A DNA stretch of 64,000 nt, from contig JASGHK010000004.1 in NCBI GenBank assembly GCA_049841135.1, positions 1,302,001 through 1,366,000 on the forward strand, written 5' to 3'. Shown piece after piece: positions 41,262-50,563 of this stretch. The stretch's first letter is position 1. Each line of letters opens with the position of its first letter. The position numbers and the translations under genes are program-made. Origin of the DNA: JACRCT01 sp049841135 (lineage in GTDB: Bacteria > Myxococcota > Myxococcia > Myxococcales > UBA5297). The notes under the pieces are model-generated. The model saw only the letters and a list, made by a program, of their open reading frames with translations, had not been told where the DNA came from and did no database searches.

Positions 41262-42023
41262 TCAGCCCAGGCCCACGCCGCCGCACCCCTTCGCGGCGGT
41301 CGCCCACAGCGTCGCGAGCGCCTCCTCCACGTCCTCGAGCCGGTCCACGGTCAGCTCCGGCGCGTGCCGCGGCGTCGGCGGATCCCGCTGGCGATACTCG
41401 CCGTCAGCGCTGCGCACGCGCAGCGTTCGCAGCCCGGCCCGCCGCGCCCCGAGGAAGTCCTTGGCGCAGTTGTCCCCGACGTAGACCGCCGCCGCGGGAG
41501 GGTCGACGTGCAGCAGCGCCAGCACCTGCCGGTACCCGCGCGGGTGCGGCTTCCAGAACTCGCGCCCCAGGTCGCCGGTGAAGACCACCGCGTCGAAGTG
41601 ACGCCGCAGGCCCAGCGCCTCCAGCTTCCTGCGCTGGACGTCGGCGGGGCCGTCGGTGACGAGGCCCGTTCGCAGCCGCCGGCGCAGCCGTTCGAGCAGC
41701 GCCGTCGCGCCCGCGGCCGGCCGAAGGTGCGGCAGGTGTTCGCGGTAGGCCCGGACCATCGCCGGAAGGTGCGCCCGGGCCTCGAAGCCGCGCGCGCCCA
41801 GCCAGCGGTCGAAGGTGTCGCCGCGCACCCCCTGCTCGAACAGGCGCGACAGCTCCGCGTACGTCTCTTCGAGGTCGGTCCCCAGCTCCGCGGCCGCCCA
41901 GGCGCTGACGGCGCGAAAGCCACTCAGCACGAAGTCGCGCTCGGCATAGAGCGTGTCGTCGAGGTCAAAGACGACCGCCCGGCCCGGGCTGACGGTCGAC
42001 GTCGGTGAGGAAGAGCGAGTCAT
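41262..42023 (-). CDS. HAD-superfamily hydrolase
   Basis: 253 residues. All HAD motifs are seen: AVVFDLDDTLYAERD (nucleophile Asp, ~16), LVTDGPADVQRRK (~118), KPHPRGYRQVL (Lys), and YVGDNCAKDFLGARRAG (Asp). The small helical cap points to subfamily I. The ATG start lies inside the ATP-grasp gene (59-base overlap), so the two are coupled. ATP-grasp/HAD pairs occur in surface-glycan and teichoic-type gene groups. The substrate is probably a phosphorylated metabolite. Confidence 0.92.
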   Translation of the reverse strand: MTRSSSPTSTVSPGRAVVFDLDDTLYAERDFVLSGFRAVSAWAAAELGTDLEETYAELSRLFEQGVRGDTFDRWLGARGFEARAHLPAMVRAYREHLPHLRPAAGATALLERLRRRLRTGLVTDGPADVQRRKLEALGLRRHFDAVVFTGDLGREFWKPHPRGYRQVLALLHVDPPAAAVYVGDNCAKDFLGARRAGLRTLRVRSADGEYRQRDPPTPRHAPELTVDRLEDVEEALATLWATAAKGCGGVGLG

Positions 42024-42956
42024 CGAAGCGAGCGAGGTAGAGCCCGGTCTGGTAGCGGCCGAGCGGCGGCAGGTCGAGGTCCAGGCCCGCCGCCCGGGCC
42101 AAAAGCCACTTCGGGGAGTCCACCCCCGCCGCGATGCCCAGCGGCGCGCCGCCTCCGAAGCGCGCGTTGATCTCCGTGAAGCGGGGCGTGTCGCCGTCCA
42201 TCAGGCACTGCACGGTGATCGGCCCGACCGCCTGGAAGCTCCCGCGCCAGCCGGACGCAGGCCTCGATGATGCGCGGGTCGTGCACCGTCACGCCCTTGG
42301 CCACCTCTCCGCCGCGCACCTCGATGCGGCGCCGGCTGACCACCCCGAGCACGTTCCCCTCGAGGTCGCAAGCCACGTCGCTGGTGATCTCCGGCCCGTC
42401 CACGAACTCCTGGATGATGGGATCGCTCACGTAGCGCAGGAAGAACGCGAAGCTCCTCGCGGGTGCGCACCCGGAAGGCGTGGTGCGAGGAGCTTCCCTG
42501 GCGCGGCTTGATGAACAGCGGGGGCTCCAGGCGCTCGAGCGCCGGGTCGCCTGGCAGCCAGCTCCTGGGCACGGCGAGGCCGAGGCGCTGGAAGAAGGCG
42601 TGGGTGAGCCACTTGTCCGCGCACAGCTTCGCGGCCGCCGCCGAGACCACCGCCAGACGGGCGCCGGTCGCCTCGATCTCCGCGCGCCACTGGGCGAGCC
42701 GGACGATGTCCGGGTCGATGAGGGCGAAGACGAGGCCGATCTCCTCGCCCCGGCAGATCTCGAGCAGGCGCGGCAGGAAGCCCGGCTCGTCGGTGCGGGG
42801 CACGACGTACCTGCGGTCGCAGAAGCGCAGGGCCGGGGCGAGCGGCTCGCAGTCGAGCCCGACGACGTTGCCCGGCAGGCGCAGGGCCCGGTACGCGCGG
42901 CGGAAGGCCCTCATCAGCTCGACGCGCCGGCCGACACTGGTGAAGAGCGTGTTCAT
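41965..42956 (-). CDS. ATP-grasp family ligase (carbamoyl-phosphate-synthase-like), two frame breaks
   Basis: 329 residues after repair. N-terminal PreATP-grasp part: LFTSVGRRVELMRAFRRA and VFALIDPDIVRLAQW. ATP-grasp core: ADKWLTHAFFQRLGLAVPRS, PLFIKPRQGSSS, IIQEFVDGPEITSDVACDLE, FTEINARFGGGAPLGI (metal ligands E/N). Breaks at 42450 (GAAGCTCC on the plus strand, expected GAGCTCC, joining TREELAFFLRYVSDP) and 42237 (GGAAGCTCC, expected GGAGCTCC, joining LARELQAVGPITVQC). It should ligate a carboxylate to an amine using ATP. Shares an operon with the HAD gene. Confidence 0.9.
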
Positions 42957-43153
42957 GGGCGGCCCGCGCCGTGCTCTGCCGACGTCCTCGCGCGCCTGTC
43001 CATGCCCCCCCCGGTGTCCGCCGCTCCTACCTATCTTGGTTTGGCGTGCCCCCGCGGCCACGCCCCGCCCCTGCTCCACCCCATCGGATGTGCCCGGCCA
43101 GCGGTGCGGGCGCACGCCAGCGTCCGTACTCCAGAGGAGACAGGAGCTCACCC

Positions 43154-44110
43154 ATGTACGACGTGCCGTTGCAGGAAGAGGCCCAGAAGACGTCGCTCAG
43201 CAAGGCCGGCGTGCTCGTGCTGCGCATGCTGCCTTGGTACCCGACGAGGCGTGTGGTCGGCGACGCGCTGGCGGCATGCGTCCGGCTCGTCGAGCCGCAG
43301 GGCCGCAATGAAGCCGCTCCGCCGACCCTCTCCACGGCCGCGACCCGGGAGCTGCTGCGGGCGCAGGGCCTGGCCCCCATCCCGCCCGTGTTCACGGCCG
43401 CGGAGCTGGCCGAGGTCCGCGCCTTCTTCGACGAGCAGGAGCTGGTGGGCCGGGACGGGCAGCGCTTCCGCCCGGGCGAGGCCCCGGACGACGTGGGCCT
43501 GGGCTCGTATCCGTTGGCGACACTGGTGCGCTGCCCGCACCTCCTGGACCTCGCCAACCGTCCGGAGGTGCTGCAGGTCGCTCGCGACTACCTGGGGTGC
43601 GCCCCGACCATCTCCGGGCTGCGCGTCGACTGGTCTGCTCCGAGCAAGCGCAGCCCCGGCCACGTCCAGCGCTTCCACCGCGACTATGACGACTGGCGCT
43701 TCCTGAAGCTCTTCGTCTACCTGACCGACGTCGACGACGGGGGCGGCCCGCACGAGTACGTGCTCGGATTGCAGCGGGGCTCGGGGCGCTTCCGCGCCGA
43801 GGCCTACTCGGACGAGGAGGTGGTGCGCCAGTACGGGACGGGCCACCACCGGCGCGTGGTGGGGCCGGCGGGCACGAGCTTCATGGCCGACACCTGGGGC
43901 ATCCACAAGGGCAACGTCCCGACGACCGGGCCGCGCATGCTCCTGCAGATCCAGTACTCGGTGCTGCCGGTCTTCAAGTTCGCCTATCGGCCCGTCGAGC
44001 TGGCGCAGGCCACCCGCTACGACCGCTACGTCAACCGCCTCATCCTCACCGAGCCCTCGACCACACGCTTCTCCGAAGCGACCGCCGAGGCCGAGCGGGC
44101 GACGAAGTAG
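43154..44110 (+). CDS. Phytanoyl-CoA dioxygenase (PhyH) family oxygenase
   Basis: 318 residues from an ATG with AGGAG upstream. Fe(II)/2-oxoglutarate oxygenase signature: HxD in QRFHRDYDDWRF (~175), the distal His in FMADTWGIHKGNVP (~255), and the Arg of GPRMLLQIQYSV. N-terminal ~60 residues are an extension. Such enzymes hydroxylate small molecules or glycan precursors. The gene converges on the GT14 gene, and their 3' ends overlap by 85 bases. Context suggests tailoring of a surface molecule. Confidence 0.88.
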   Translation: MYDVPLQEEAQKTSLSKAGVLVLRMLPWYPTRRVVGDALAACVRLVEPQGRNEAAPPTLSTAATRELLRAQGLAPIPPVFTAAELAEVRAFFDEQELVGRDGQRFRPGEAPDDVGLGSYPLATLVRCPHLLDLANRPEVLQVARDYLGCAPTISGLRVDWSAPSKRSPGHVQRFHRDYDDWRFLKLFVYLTDVDDGGGPHEYVLGLQRGSGRFRAEAYSDEEVVRQYGTGHHRRVVGPAGTSFMADTWGIHKGNVPTTGPRMLLQIQYSVLPVFKFAYRPVELAQATRYDRYVNRLILTEPSTTRFSEATAEAERATK

Positions 44111-44979
44111 TCGACGACCTCCGGGTCGATCCGGAGATCGAACTTGCGGGCGAAGTACTCGCCGCTCTGCTCGATCTCCGGGATGTCCCGAGCCGTGAGC
44201 ACGACGGGGTGGTTCCGCTCCCGCCGGGTCGTCCCCCAGCGCTGGAACAGCGTCGGCCGATTCACGATCTCGGCGGCGTGCTCCGAGTTGAGCAGCAGCG
44301 TCTGGAAGAACCACTCGTCCGGCACCAAGGCGTTCTGGAAGGCCCGGTGGAACCAGGGGTTGGCCAGCAGGTAGCGCAGGACGAAGCTGACGTGCTCCCG
44401 CGCGAGGCAGAACCAGGCCGAGCCGTGGAAGAGCTGGAAGCGGGCGGGCAGCCGGTCGGGGTTCGCCAGCGGCCGCAGGCCCAGGCCCCAGAGCCGCAGG
44501 AGCACCGAACGCGCCATCCGGTACGGGTGCGCCGAGTCGTAGACAGAGCGCGCGAACCGGGGCCACCTCAGATCGGCGAGCGCAGAGAAGCGCTCGCCGC
44601 GCGAGATGGGCCTGGCCGACAGCAGGCTGCGCCCGCGATAGTCCGCCAGGAACCGCGCGAAGCCCTCGCGGACCACCAGGTCCTGGCCGCTGCGAAGGAC
44701 GAAAAAGTCGTAGGTGCGCCCCGACGCCAAGGCTTCCCGGAACATGAGCAAACTGCAGTCGACGGAGGAGATGTCGCCCCATCTCACATCCAGGCTCTTT
44801 CCCACGACCCGCAGACGGGGGTGGCGCAGCAGCCGCGGCGCCATCGTCTTCACGCTCTTCGCGTCCAGGTGGACGTAGACGTCGCCGTCCGCGAGGAGCT
44901 GCCCGAGCAGGAGGTTGACCTGCTCCGGCTGCTTGAACGCCTGCACCAGGTAAGCGATGCGCGCTCTTCTCGTGGCCAC
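44026..44979 (-). CDS. Core-2/I-branching-type glycosyltransferase (GT14-like)
   Basis: 317 residues from a GTG with GGAGGGG eight bases upstream; an open extension upstream has no such signal. Family features: RIAYLVQAFKQPEQVNLLLG, DVYVHLDAKSV, VRWGDISSVDCSLLMFREAL, TYDFFVLRSGQDLVV, and a late LVPDEWFFQTLLLNS with the catalytic Glu region. These match bacterial beta-1,6-N-acetylglucosaminyl- or xylosyltransferase-like GT14 proteins. No membrane segment. Together with ATP-grasp, HAD and PhyH genes it suggests a glycan pathway. Confidence 0.87.
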   Translation of the reverse strand: MATRRARIAYLVQAFKQPEQVNLLLGQLLADGDVYVHLDAKSVKTMAPRLLRHPRLRVVGKSLDVRWGDISSVDCSLLMFREALASGRTYDFFVLRSGQDLVVREGFARFLADYRGRSLLSARPISRGERFSALADLRWPRFARSVYDSAHPYRMARSVLLRLWGLGLRPLANPDRLPARFQLFHGSAWFCLAREHVSFVLRYLLANPWFHRAFQNALVPDEWFFQTLLLNSEHAAEIVNRPTLFQRWGTTRRERNHPVVLTARDIPEIEQSGEYFARKFDLRIDPEVVDYFVARSASAVASEKRVVEGSVRMRRLT

Positions 44980-45258
44980 GACACCCCTCCTGCCGCCCCT
45001 GCAGCGGCTCGCAGCCCCGCACTTAGCCACGCGCGCGTGTCGAGGCTCAGGCGCCGCTGGGAGCCGCCCGAGGAGGAGGCCCGTGGCGAAGCGGACACCG
45101 TCGAAAGCAAAGAGCCCGCCGGGGCGTGGCCGCGGGGCGCCGCTCGAGCAACCGCCCTTCCGTGTTGATCGTTTCCAGACGTGCCGGCACCAAAGCCATT
45201 GTCACGCGGCGTCCATTGAAGCCGCCAACCAGCGTGACGAGGGCCGCCGGAGGAGCAC

Positions 45259-46615
45259 ATGAATACCGTCGTCGCGTCGTCCATCTTGGCAGTGCTGCTG
45301 TCCGTCTCCGGCGCGCCCGCGCCCGACACCATTCCGGTGGTGAAGGTGGGTCCGGCGGTGGTCGTCGGTCGCGAAGCCCAGGAGATGATCGACGAGCTCG
45401 CGCACGCCCGTCACAAGCACTACCACCGCGCTGGGGCGACCCTCGATTGGCTGGCGAGCTTCCGTGCAACCTTCTCCGGCTCCGGGCATCCCGCCCGTCT
45501 ACGTCGATGGCGTCTTCGTCACCGGCTACGAAGCGGAGCAGATGATCAACAAGCTCTCGCGAATGAGGAAGAACGGCCGCTGGCACGTCGGCGGATCGCT
45601 CGACTGGTTGAAGGCGGCGCCAGACGCCACCGAGGCCAACCCTGCTGGCGCGCCCCAGGCTCCAGAAGCGCAGTCGGCAGTGACGGCTCCGGTCGGCGTA
45701 CCGGCCTCGGCGCCCGCTCCCGCAGCTCCCGTCGTCGCCACGGCCGCCGTCGTGGCTCCTGTGCCGACTCCGGTCGCTGCTCCGGTCGTCGCCCCGGCTC
45801 CCGTTGCTCCCGCCCCGATCGCTGCCCCAGTCGTCGCTCCGGCTCCTGCTGCCCCGGCTCCGATCGCTGCCCCGGTCGTTGCTCCTGCTCCTGCTGCCCC
45901 GGCTCCGATCGCTGCCCCGGTCGTCGCCCCGGCTCCCGCTGCTCCCGCTCCGGTCGCGGCTCCGGTCGTCGCTCCAGCTCCCCCTGCTCCGGCTCCGATT
46001 GCTGCCCCGGTCGTCGCGGCTCCGGTCGTCGCCCCGGCTCCCCCTGCTCCCGCTCCGGTCGTCGCCCCGGCTCCCGCGGCTCCCGCTCCGGTCGCGGCTC
46101 CGGTCGTCGCTCCGGCTCCCCCTGCTCCCGCTCCGGTCGCGGCCCCGGTCGTCGTTCCGGCTCCCGCGGCTCCCGCTCCGGTCGCGGCCCCGGTCGTCGC
46201 CCCGGCTCCCCCTGCTCCCGCTCCGGTCGCGGCCCCGGTCGTGGCCCCGGCTCCCCCTGCTCCCGCTCCGATTGCCGCTCCGGTCGCGGCTCCGGTCGTC
46301 GCTCCGGCTCCCCCTGCTCCCGCTCCGGTCGCGGCCCCGGTCGTCGCTCCGGCTCCCGCTGCTCCCGCTCCGGTCGCGGCTCCGGTCGTCGCTCCGGCTC
46401 CCGCTGCTCCCGCACCGGTCGCGGCCCCGGTCGAGCCAGTTCCCGCCACGATTCCCGCTCCGGTCGCCGCTCCAGCTCCCGCCGCTGCTCCGGTCGTGAT
46501 CCTGACCCCCGCTACCCCTGCCCCCGTCGCAGCCCCGGTTCCCGTTGCGGCTCCTGCGCCAGTTGCCGCTCCCGAGGTTCCGGCCGCTCCGGCCCCCTCG
46601 CCTTCGGCAAGCTAG
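45259..46615 (+). CDS. Exported Pro/Ala/Val-repeat protein with a duplicated 40-residue motif, one frame break
   Basis: 451 residues after repair. A signal peptide (NTVVASSILAVLLSVSGAPA) is followed by two related units: IPVVKVGPAVVVGREAQEMI...LDWL and IPPVYVDGVFVTGYEAEQMI...LDWL. The break at 45460 (GCGAGCTTCC, expected GCGAGCTCC) joins LASSVQPSPAPGIPP. Residues ~150-450 are a repetitive APVAAPVVAPAPPAP stretch of roughly 15-residue period, an extended wall- or membrane-spanning stalk. Long antisense ORFs here are repeat shadows. Function unknown; a TonB/PilX-like spacer role is possible. Confidence 0.8.
45700..46610 (+). repeat. Degenerate 45-bp repeat tract encoding Pro/Ala/Val stalk
   Basis: Many copies of units like GCTCCGGTCGCGGCCCCGG with a period near 45 bp, differing mostly at third codon positions. 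The codon-level scatter with constant peptide indicates selection on the protein. Such tracts are prone to copy-number change. Confidence 0.85.
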
Positions 46616-46703
46616 CCAGCCAATCACTGAACCATCGGACGCGGGACTGCGGCCTCCTCGGGCTACAGTCCCGCGCTGTCGTTTTGCTCTCCTTCGGCAG
46701 GCA

Positions 46704-47981
46704 TCACGGCCGGGCGACGACGTCCGCAGCGATCTGATCGATGACGTGGAAGTCCTCGATCATCCCGATGTGGTCGTACGGCATCTTGAGCGGGATTCGC
46801 TCCTTGCCGTAGGTCGCCGAAGCCAGCGGGACGAGTCCGTCGCCGGGCCTGGGCTCGTGCATGAGGAAGCCGATCAGGGCCGAAGCGCCCTTGGTGACGT
46901 CGGAGAGCGAGGCGCCGTGAGCGGCGAGCCGCAACATGGGGCGGATGTTGTTCGGGTCCTCGAGCTCGAGCGGCGGGATGCCCAGTCGCGTGCGGAGCTC
47001 GGGCGTGCCGGAGATGCAGCCCGAGTAGGACAGGTCGACGAGCTGCTCCTCGGCCTTCCCGAACCACTTCCGGGTCGGCTCGGGGTCGAGCTGCTTGATC
47101 GCGCGGAAGCCGTCATCGCGGTCGAGCGAGGCCGCGAGCGCGCCGCTGGCCAGCCCCAGGAGCTGGTCCGCGCAGTTGGAGCCGCGGAACGGTGAGCCCA
47201 CCGCGACCAGCCGGCCGATGGCATCGGAGTAGCCGGCGGCCTCCAGGCGCTTGCGCGTGAGCGTGCCGTCGAGCCCACCCTGGCTGTGGCCGACGAACGT
47301 CGCTTTCGAGTGGAGCGGGTCGATGCCGTACCTGGGCCCCGCCTTGCGCATCGCCTCGAGCTGCTCGAGGAGCACGTCCGAGGACTGCAGGTAGTTGATG
47401 AGGTTGTGGTCGGGATCGCCGATCACGAAGATCTTGCCCTTGAGACTGGGCGGCACCGGGACCCCTTCGATCTCGGTGGCAGGCCGAAGGGTCCGCTGCG
47501 CGCCGCTGCCCAGGCCGGTGTAGGCGACCACGAGCTTGTCGGAGTACTGGGCTGCGCGGAAGACCGAGGCAGGAGAGAAGCCGATGTTGCCCAGACCGGG
47601 CCGCATGATCGTGAGCTTGCCGAACGGATCCTTCGCGCCCCCTGGGACCAGCGGCGCGGCCACGGCGGTCCTGGCGTAGGCCGCAGTCCGCCAGTTGATG
47701 CTCTTGACGGGCAAGCCGAGGAGGTCGGCGGCTTGGGCCGACTTGCCCAGCGGCGTCAGCGTCGAGTCGAAAAAGAAGTTCACCGCCTGTTGCGAGAGCC
47801 TGGTCGGCGCCGTCGGCGCCCGCGCGAGCCGAGCGATGGACCTGCCGCCCAGCGCAAGGGTCCCCAGGCTCCGGGCCTGTCTCGGCGCGTTGAGCTGGTT
47901 CGCCCGCGAGGCGCGCTTCCGGGCGGGTGCCGGAGCGGCGTGGCGGACGCTGGGCGTCCCGACTCGATGGATGGCTGGCAT
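46704..47981 (-). CDS. Alpha/beta-hydrolase (lipase-like), leaderless
   Basis: 425 residues. Nucleophile elbow TFVGHSQGGLDGTL (~235) preceded by VVAYTGLGSG, followed by VAVGSPFRGSNCADQLLG, a layout common to triacylglycerol/cholesterol-ester lipases. DGLVPLASATYG supplies an Asp and YDHIGMIEDF a His for the triad. The N-terminal ~50 residues are Arg/Ala-rich and lack a signal peptide. A lipase without a leader could be a contact-dependent effector or a cytosolic esterase; no secretion genes are adjacent. Confidence 0.85.
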   Translation of the reverse strand: MPAIHRVGTPSVRHAAPAPARKRASRANQLNAPRQARSLGTLALGGRSIARLARAPTAPTRLSQQAVNFFFDSTLTPLGKSAQAADLLGLPVKSINWRTAAYARTAVAAPLVPGGAKDPFGKLTIMRPGLGNIGFSPASVFRAAQYSDKLVVAYTGLGSGAQRTLRPATEIEGVPVPPSLKGKIFVIGDPDHNLINYLQSSDVLLEQLEAMRKAGPRYGIDPLHSKATFVGHSQGGLDGTLTRKRLEAAGYSDAIGRLVAVGSPFRGSNCADQLLGLASGALAASLDRDDGFRAIKQLDPEPTRKWFGKAEEQLVDLSYSGCISGTPELRTRLGIPPLELEDPNNIRPMLRLAAHGASLSDVTKGASALIGFLMHEPRPGDGLVPLASATYGKERIPLKMPYDHIGMIEDFHVIDQIAADVVARP

Positions 47982-48052
47982 GTCCCCCCTCCGGAAGCGA
48001 ATTGCGGCGTCAGGCTAGCACGGCGGCCTTCATGGCAAGCGCGCGGACTGGC

Positions 48053-48658
48053 CTACTTCGGGTAGGCCAGCACCCCGGTGTGCATGACGAGCTTCCAGCC
48101 ACCCTCGCGCATGCGCGTGTAGACCTTGCAGACGCGCCCGTGCCACCGCTGCTCCTGGCCCGAGGCGTCCCTCCAGAGGGTGTCGATGTCGACCACCGCG
48201 AAGCCGCCGTCGCCCTGGTCGGTGACGGACACCTTCCGGAGCTCGCGCTTGTCGTGGACGAGCTGGTGTCCGTCGAAGAGCTGCTGCCAGCTGCGCATCC
48301 ATCGGTCCCGGTTGAAGCGGCCCATCGGCATGACCCAGGTCATCGGGTCGTGGTCCGAGCTGGAGGGCGGCCAGGGCCAGACCATGTCGGGGTGGAAGAG
48401 CTCCACCAGCGCCGCTGCATCCTTGGCGTCCCAGGCCCGGGTCTCGCGGTGGACCATCTCCTCGATTGCCCGCCGCGCGGCCTCCTTGGGGTCGGGTGGC
48501 TTGGAGTCCAGGACCGACTTCGGAGCGGGCGCGGCGCGCGCCGGTGCCGGGACCGGTGCGGTCGCGGGCTTCGCAGCGCCGGGCGCCGGTGGGCTCGAAG
48601 GCCCCGATGGCCTGGAGGGCCGAGAGGGCGCCAGCAGGTGCGGCGCGCGCTGCTTCAC
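48053..48658 (-). CDS. NTF2-like (SnoaL/DUF4440-type) domain protein with Pro-rich N-terminus
   Basis: 201 residues from a GTG whose GTGA overlaps the upstream stop. Residues 1-60 are Pro/Ala/Ser-rich; residues ~70-201 form an NTF2-like cone: RETRAWDAKDAAALVELFHP, MTWVMPMGRFNRDRW, FAVVDIDTLWRDASGQEQRW, GGWKLVMHTGVLAYP. Such domains are small-molecule binding or association modules. The frame could instead be fused to the upstream gene if the GGAAGCTCC at 48697 is another artefact, but the neat overlap favours two genes. Confidence 0.72.
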   Translation of the reverse strand: MKQRAPHLLAPSRPSRPSGPSSPPAPGAAKPATAPVPAPARAAPAPKSVLDSKPPDPKEAARRAIEEMVHRETRAWDAKDAAALVELFHPDMVWPWPPSSSDHDPMTWVMPMGRFNRDRWMRSWQQLFDGHQLVHDKRELRKVSVTDQGDGGFAVVDIDTLWRDASGQEQRWHGRVCKVYTRMREGGWKLVMHTGVLAYPK

Positions 48659-49098
48659 CAGCCACTTGGCAGCGCCGGCAACCCCGGTGTGCTTGGAGCT
48701 TCCGCCAGCTGCGTCGCGAGGAACTCGACGAGCTTGGGCGGGATCTCGCCCATCGGCTCCTTCCGATCCCAGACGACGCCGATGTATGGGATGGCCGAGG
48801 CGAGCACCGCGTCGTTGAGCGTGGGCAGGAAGGTGATGACCTGATCGAGCCGCTTGGCGCCCATGGCGAAGTACGTCTGCCACATCGCGCCGATGCCGGG
48901 GAACCGCCGCTCGAGGTCGTGGTACGTGTTCGGCACGCCCTTGCCGCCCTCGCTGCGCAGGACGAACTCGATCTCCCCGAAGGCATCGTCCCCGAGGCGC
49001 CCGAGCTCCTCCGCGGCGAGGTTGCGCAAGGTGCAACCGTCCATCTGGACACGCGCCTTCTCGAGCACCTCGAGGACCAGCTGTCGATGCGCACCCAT
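48655..49098 (-). CDS. Small conserved-looking protein, function unknown
   Basis: 147 residues starting MGAHRQLVLEVLEKARVQMD. It is soluble and helical (CTLRNLAAEELGRLGDDAFG, NTYHDLERRFPGIGAMWQTY, KLVEFLATQL) with no recognised family. The last dozen codons follow a GGAAGCTCC at 48697, so the printed C-terminus may be wrong. It overlaps the NTF2-like gene by 4 bases and is transcribed with it. Confidence 0.65.
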   Translation of the reverse strand: MGAHRQLVLEVLEKARVQMDGCTLRNLAAEELGRLGDDAFGEIEFVLRSEGGKGVPNTYHDLERRFPGIGAMWQTYFAMGAKRLDQVITFLPTLNDAVLASAIPYIGVVWDRKEPMGEIPPKLVEFLATQLAEAPSTPGLPALPSGW

Positions 49099-49180
49099 GG
49101 GGGCTCCCTCGGATAGCGTCGGACGTCGAGCGGCCATTCTAGCCAACTGGCCCACCCTCCCGCCCAGGTAGGATGTCGCC

Positions 49181-49981
49181 GTGGCAGCCGACTCCCCCCC
49201 ACGCAGACCAGCCAGCAGGTTCACCCGGGCGCTCGTCGCGGGCCTGTCGTTGACGCTCGCGCTCGCGCTGATGGCGGCCGACGCGCGCGCCGAGCCCGAG
49301 GACGCCCCTGCGCTGTCGCCCCCGCGGACCCGCGACTGCCTCCTCAACCTGCTGGGCTTCTGCCTGGTGGACTCCGAGATCCGCCCCGCGACGCCGACGC
49401 GGTTCCGCCTGGAGTCGGCGCTCGGCCTGAAGGTGGCGAACTTCTACTACGGCCACGAGACCAACGGCTGTCGCGGGCGCGGCTGCAGCCTCGACTTCAC
49501 GGGAGTCTCCGGGACGCTGGAGCTCTCCTACAACCTCGCCGGAAATCCCCACAGCGACGACTACTGGGACCTGGGGGTCGCCGCGGCGTACATGCCGGTG
49601 GTGAGCGTGCGCCACAACCCGGAGGGCTTCCGGGGCCAGTTCGGGGACATCGCCGCCGGCGACGGCGAGCTCGGCTACCTCTCCTTCCGGGTCAGCCTGC
49701 GGCGCCCCAGCCTCTTCAACCTCATCACCAGCAAGTACCTGTTCACCGCGGTCGGCGTGGGCGTCGCGGTCCCGGTCTACTCCAGCGAGACCGGCCGCAG
49801 CTTCACCGGCGGCAGCGAGCCCCACCTCACCATCGGCGGCAAGGTCGGCATCCAGGGCCCCATCGCGGAGCACGTCCAGCTTGGCTTCTGCGCGCACTGG
49901 AACGTGATGTGGGCCGGGCGCGACGCCCTCGACTTCGTCATCCTCTCGGCCTACGGACTCCACCTCTCCACCCAGTTCTGA
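49181..49981 (+). CDS. Exported outer-membrane protein, beta-barrel-like
   Basis: 266 residues from a GTG. Signal peptide (LVAGLSLTLALALMAADARA), two Cys (TRDCLLNLLGFCLVDSE), then alternating strands: RFRLESALGLKVANFYYG, GTLELSYNLAGNP, YLSFRVSLRRPSLFN, LFTAVGVGVAVPVYSS, ending LHLSTQF with a terminal Phe. This is the usual profile of a 10- to 12-strand outer-membrane barrel. Thirteen bases separate it from the YdcF gene. Role unknown. Confidence 0.82.
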   Translation: MAADSPPRRPASRFTRALVAGLSLTLALALMAADARAEPEDAPALSPPRTRDCLLNLLGFCLVDSEIRPATPTRFRLESALGLKVANFYYGHETNGCRGRGCSLDFTGVSGTLELSYNLAGNPHSDDYWDLGVAAAYMPVVSVRHNPEGFRGQFGDIAAGDGELGYLSFRVSLRRPSLFNLITSKYLFTAVGVGVAVPVYSSETGRSFTGGSEPHLTIGGKVGIQGPIAEHVQLGFCAHWNVMWAGRDALDFVILSAYGLHLSTQF

Positions 49982-49993
49982 CGGACGGACTCC

Positions 49994-50563
49994 ATGCACG
50001 ATGCCATCGTGGTCCTCGGCGACGCCCTCCTCCCGGACGGGACTCTCTCGCAGTTCGGGCGCGACCGCGTCACGCGGGGCGTCGAGCTGCTCGGCGCGGG
50101 CCTCGCGCCCTGGATGATCCTGTCGGGCAAGGGCCCGGGCCGCGGACCTGGACTCAAGCAGCCCATCGAATGCGTCGCGATGCGCGAGCGAGCGCTCTCG
50201 CTGGGCGCGCCTACCGCGAAGATCCTGGTCGAGGACGAGTCCGACTCGACGCTGCAGAACGCCTACTTCACCAAGGTCCGCCTCCTGGAGCCCCGGGGCT
50301 TCCGGCGGCTGCTGCTCGTCACCTCGGAGTGGCACCTCGGCCGCTCGCGGCTCACCTTCGAGCGCGTCCTCGGCATGGCCTATTCGATCGAGCCGGTGGG
50401 CGTCCCCGACGGGCTCACCGGGGAAGAGCTGGCCCGGCGCCGCGAGAAGGAGACGTACTTCACCGGCGAGCTGAAGGCCCAGCTCCAGGGCATGGACGAG
50501 CCGGACCACGCGCGGCTCGAGGCGCTCATCGCGCAGAGGCGCAGCCCGGCCAAGCCACGCTGA
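49994..50563 (+). CDS. YdcF family protein (DUF218)
   Basis: 189 residues. DUF218 features: DAIVVLGDALLPDGTLSQFG, RGVELLGAGLAPWMILSGKG, ILVEDESDSTLQNAYFTKV, LLLVTSEWHLGRSRLTFERVLG. Members such as ElyC and SanA affect envelope integrity; YdcF binds S-adenosylmethionine. This copy lacks a membrane anchor and so resembles YdcF itself. It follows an outer-membrane protein gene with a 12-base gap. Confidence 0.88.
   Translation: MHDAIVVLGDALLPDGTLSQFGRDRVTRGVELLGAGLAPWMILSGKGPGRGPGLKQPIECVAMRERALSLGAPTAKILVEDESDSTLQNAYFTKVRLLEPRGFRRLLLVTSEWHLGRSRLTFERVLGMAYSIEPVGVPDGLTGEELARRREKETYFTGELKAQLQGMDEPDHARLEALIAQRRSPAKPR

Noticed and set aside
42971..43153. Upstream extension of the PhyH gene in frame
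   Set aside because: The extension is Arg/Pro-rich without coding character; the ATG at 43154 has AGGAG upstream.
45700..46610. Possible CRISPR array
   Set aside because: Repeats are coding, degenerate at third codon positions, lack unique spacers and have no cas genes.
45047..46627. Long antisense ORFs (Gly/Ser/Arg-rich, Arg/Pro/Glu-rich) opposite the Pro/Ala stalk gene
   Set aside because: They are the complement of a G/C-rich repeat; no start signals or family features, and the sense frame has a signal peptide and a conserved head motif.
48053..49098. Single fused gene with a frame break at 48697
   Set aside because: A GTGA stop-start overlap at 48655-48658 gives two intact genes; kept as an alternative only.
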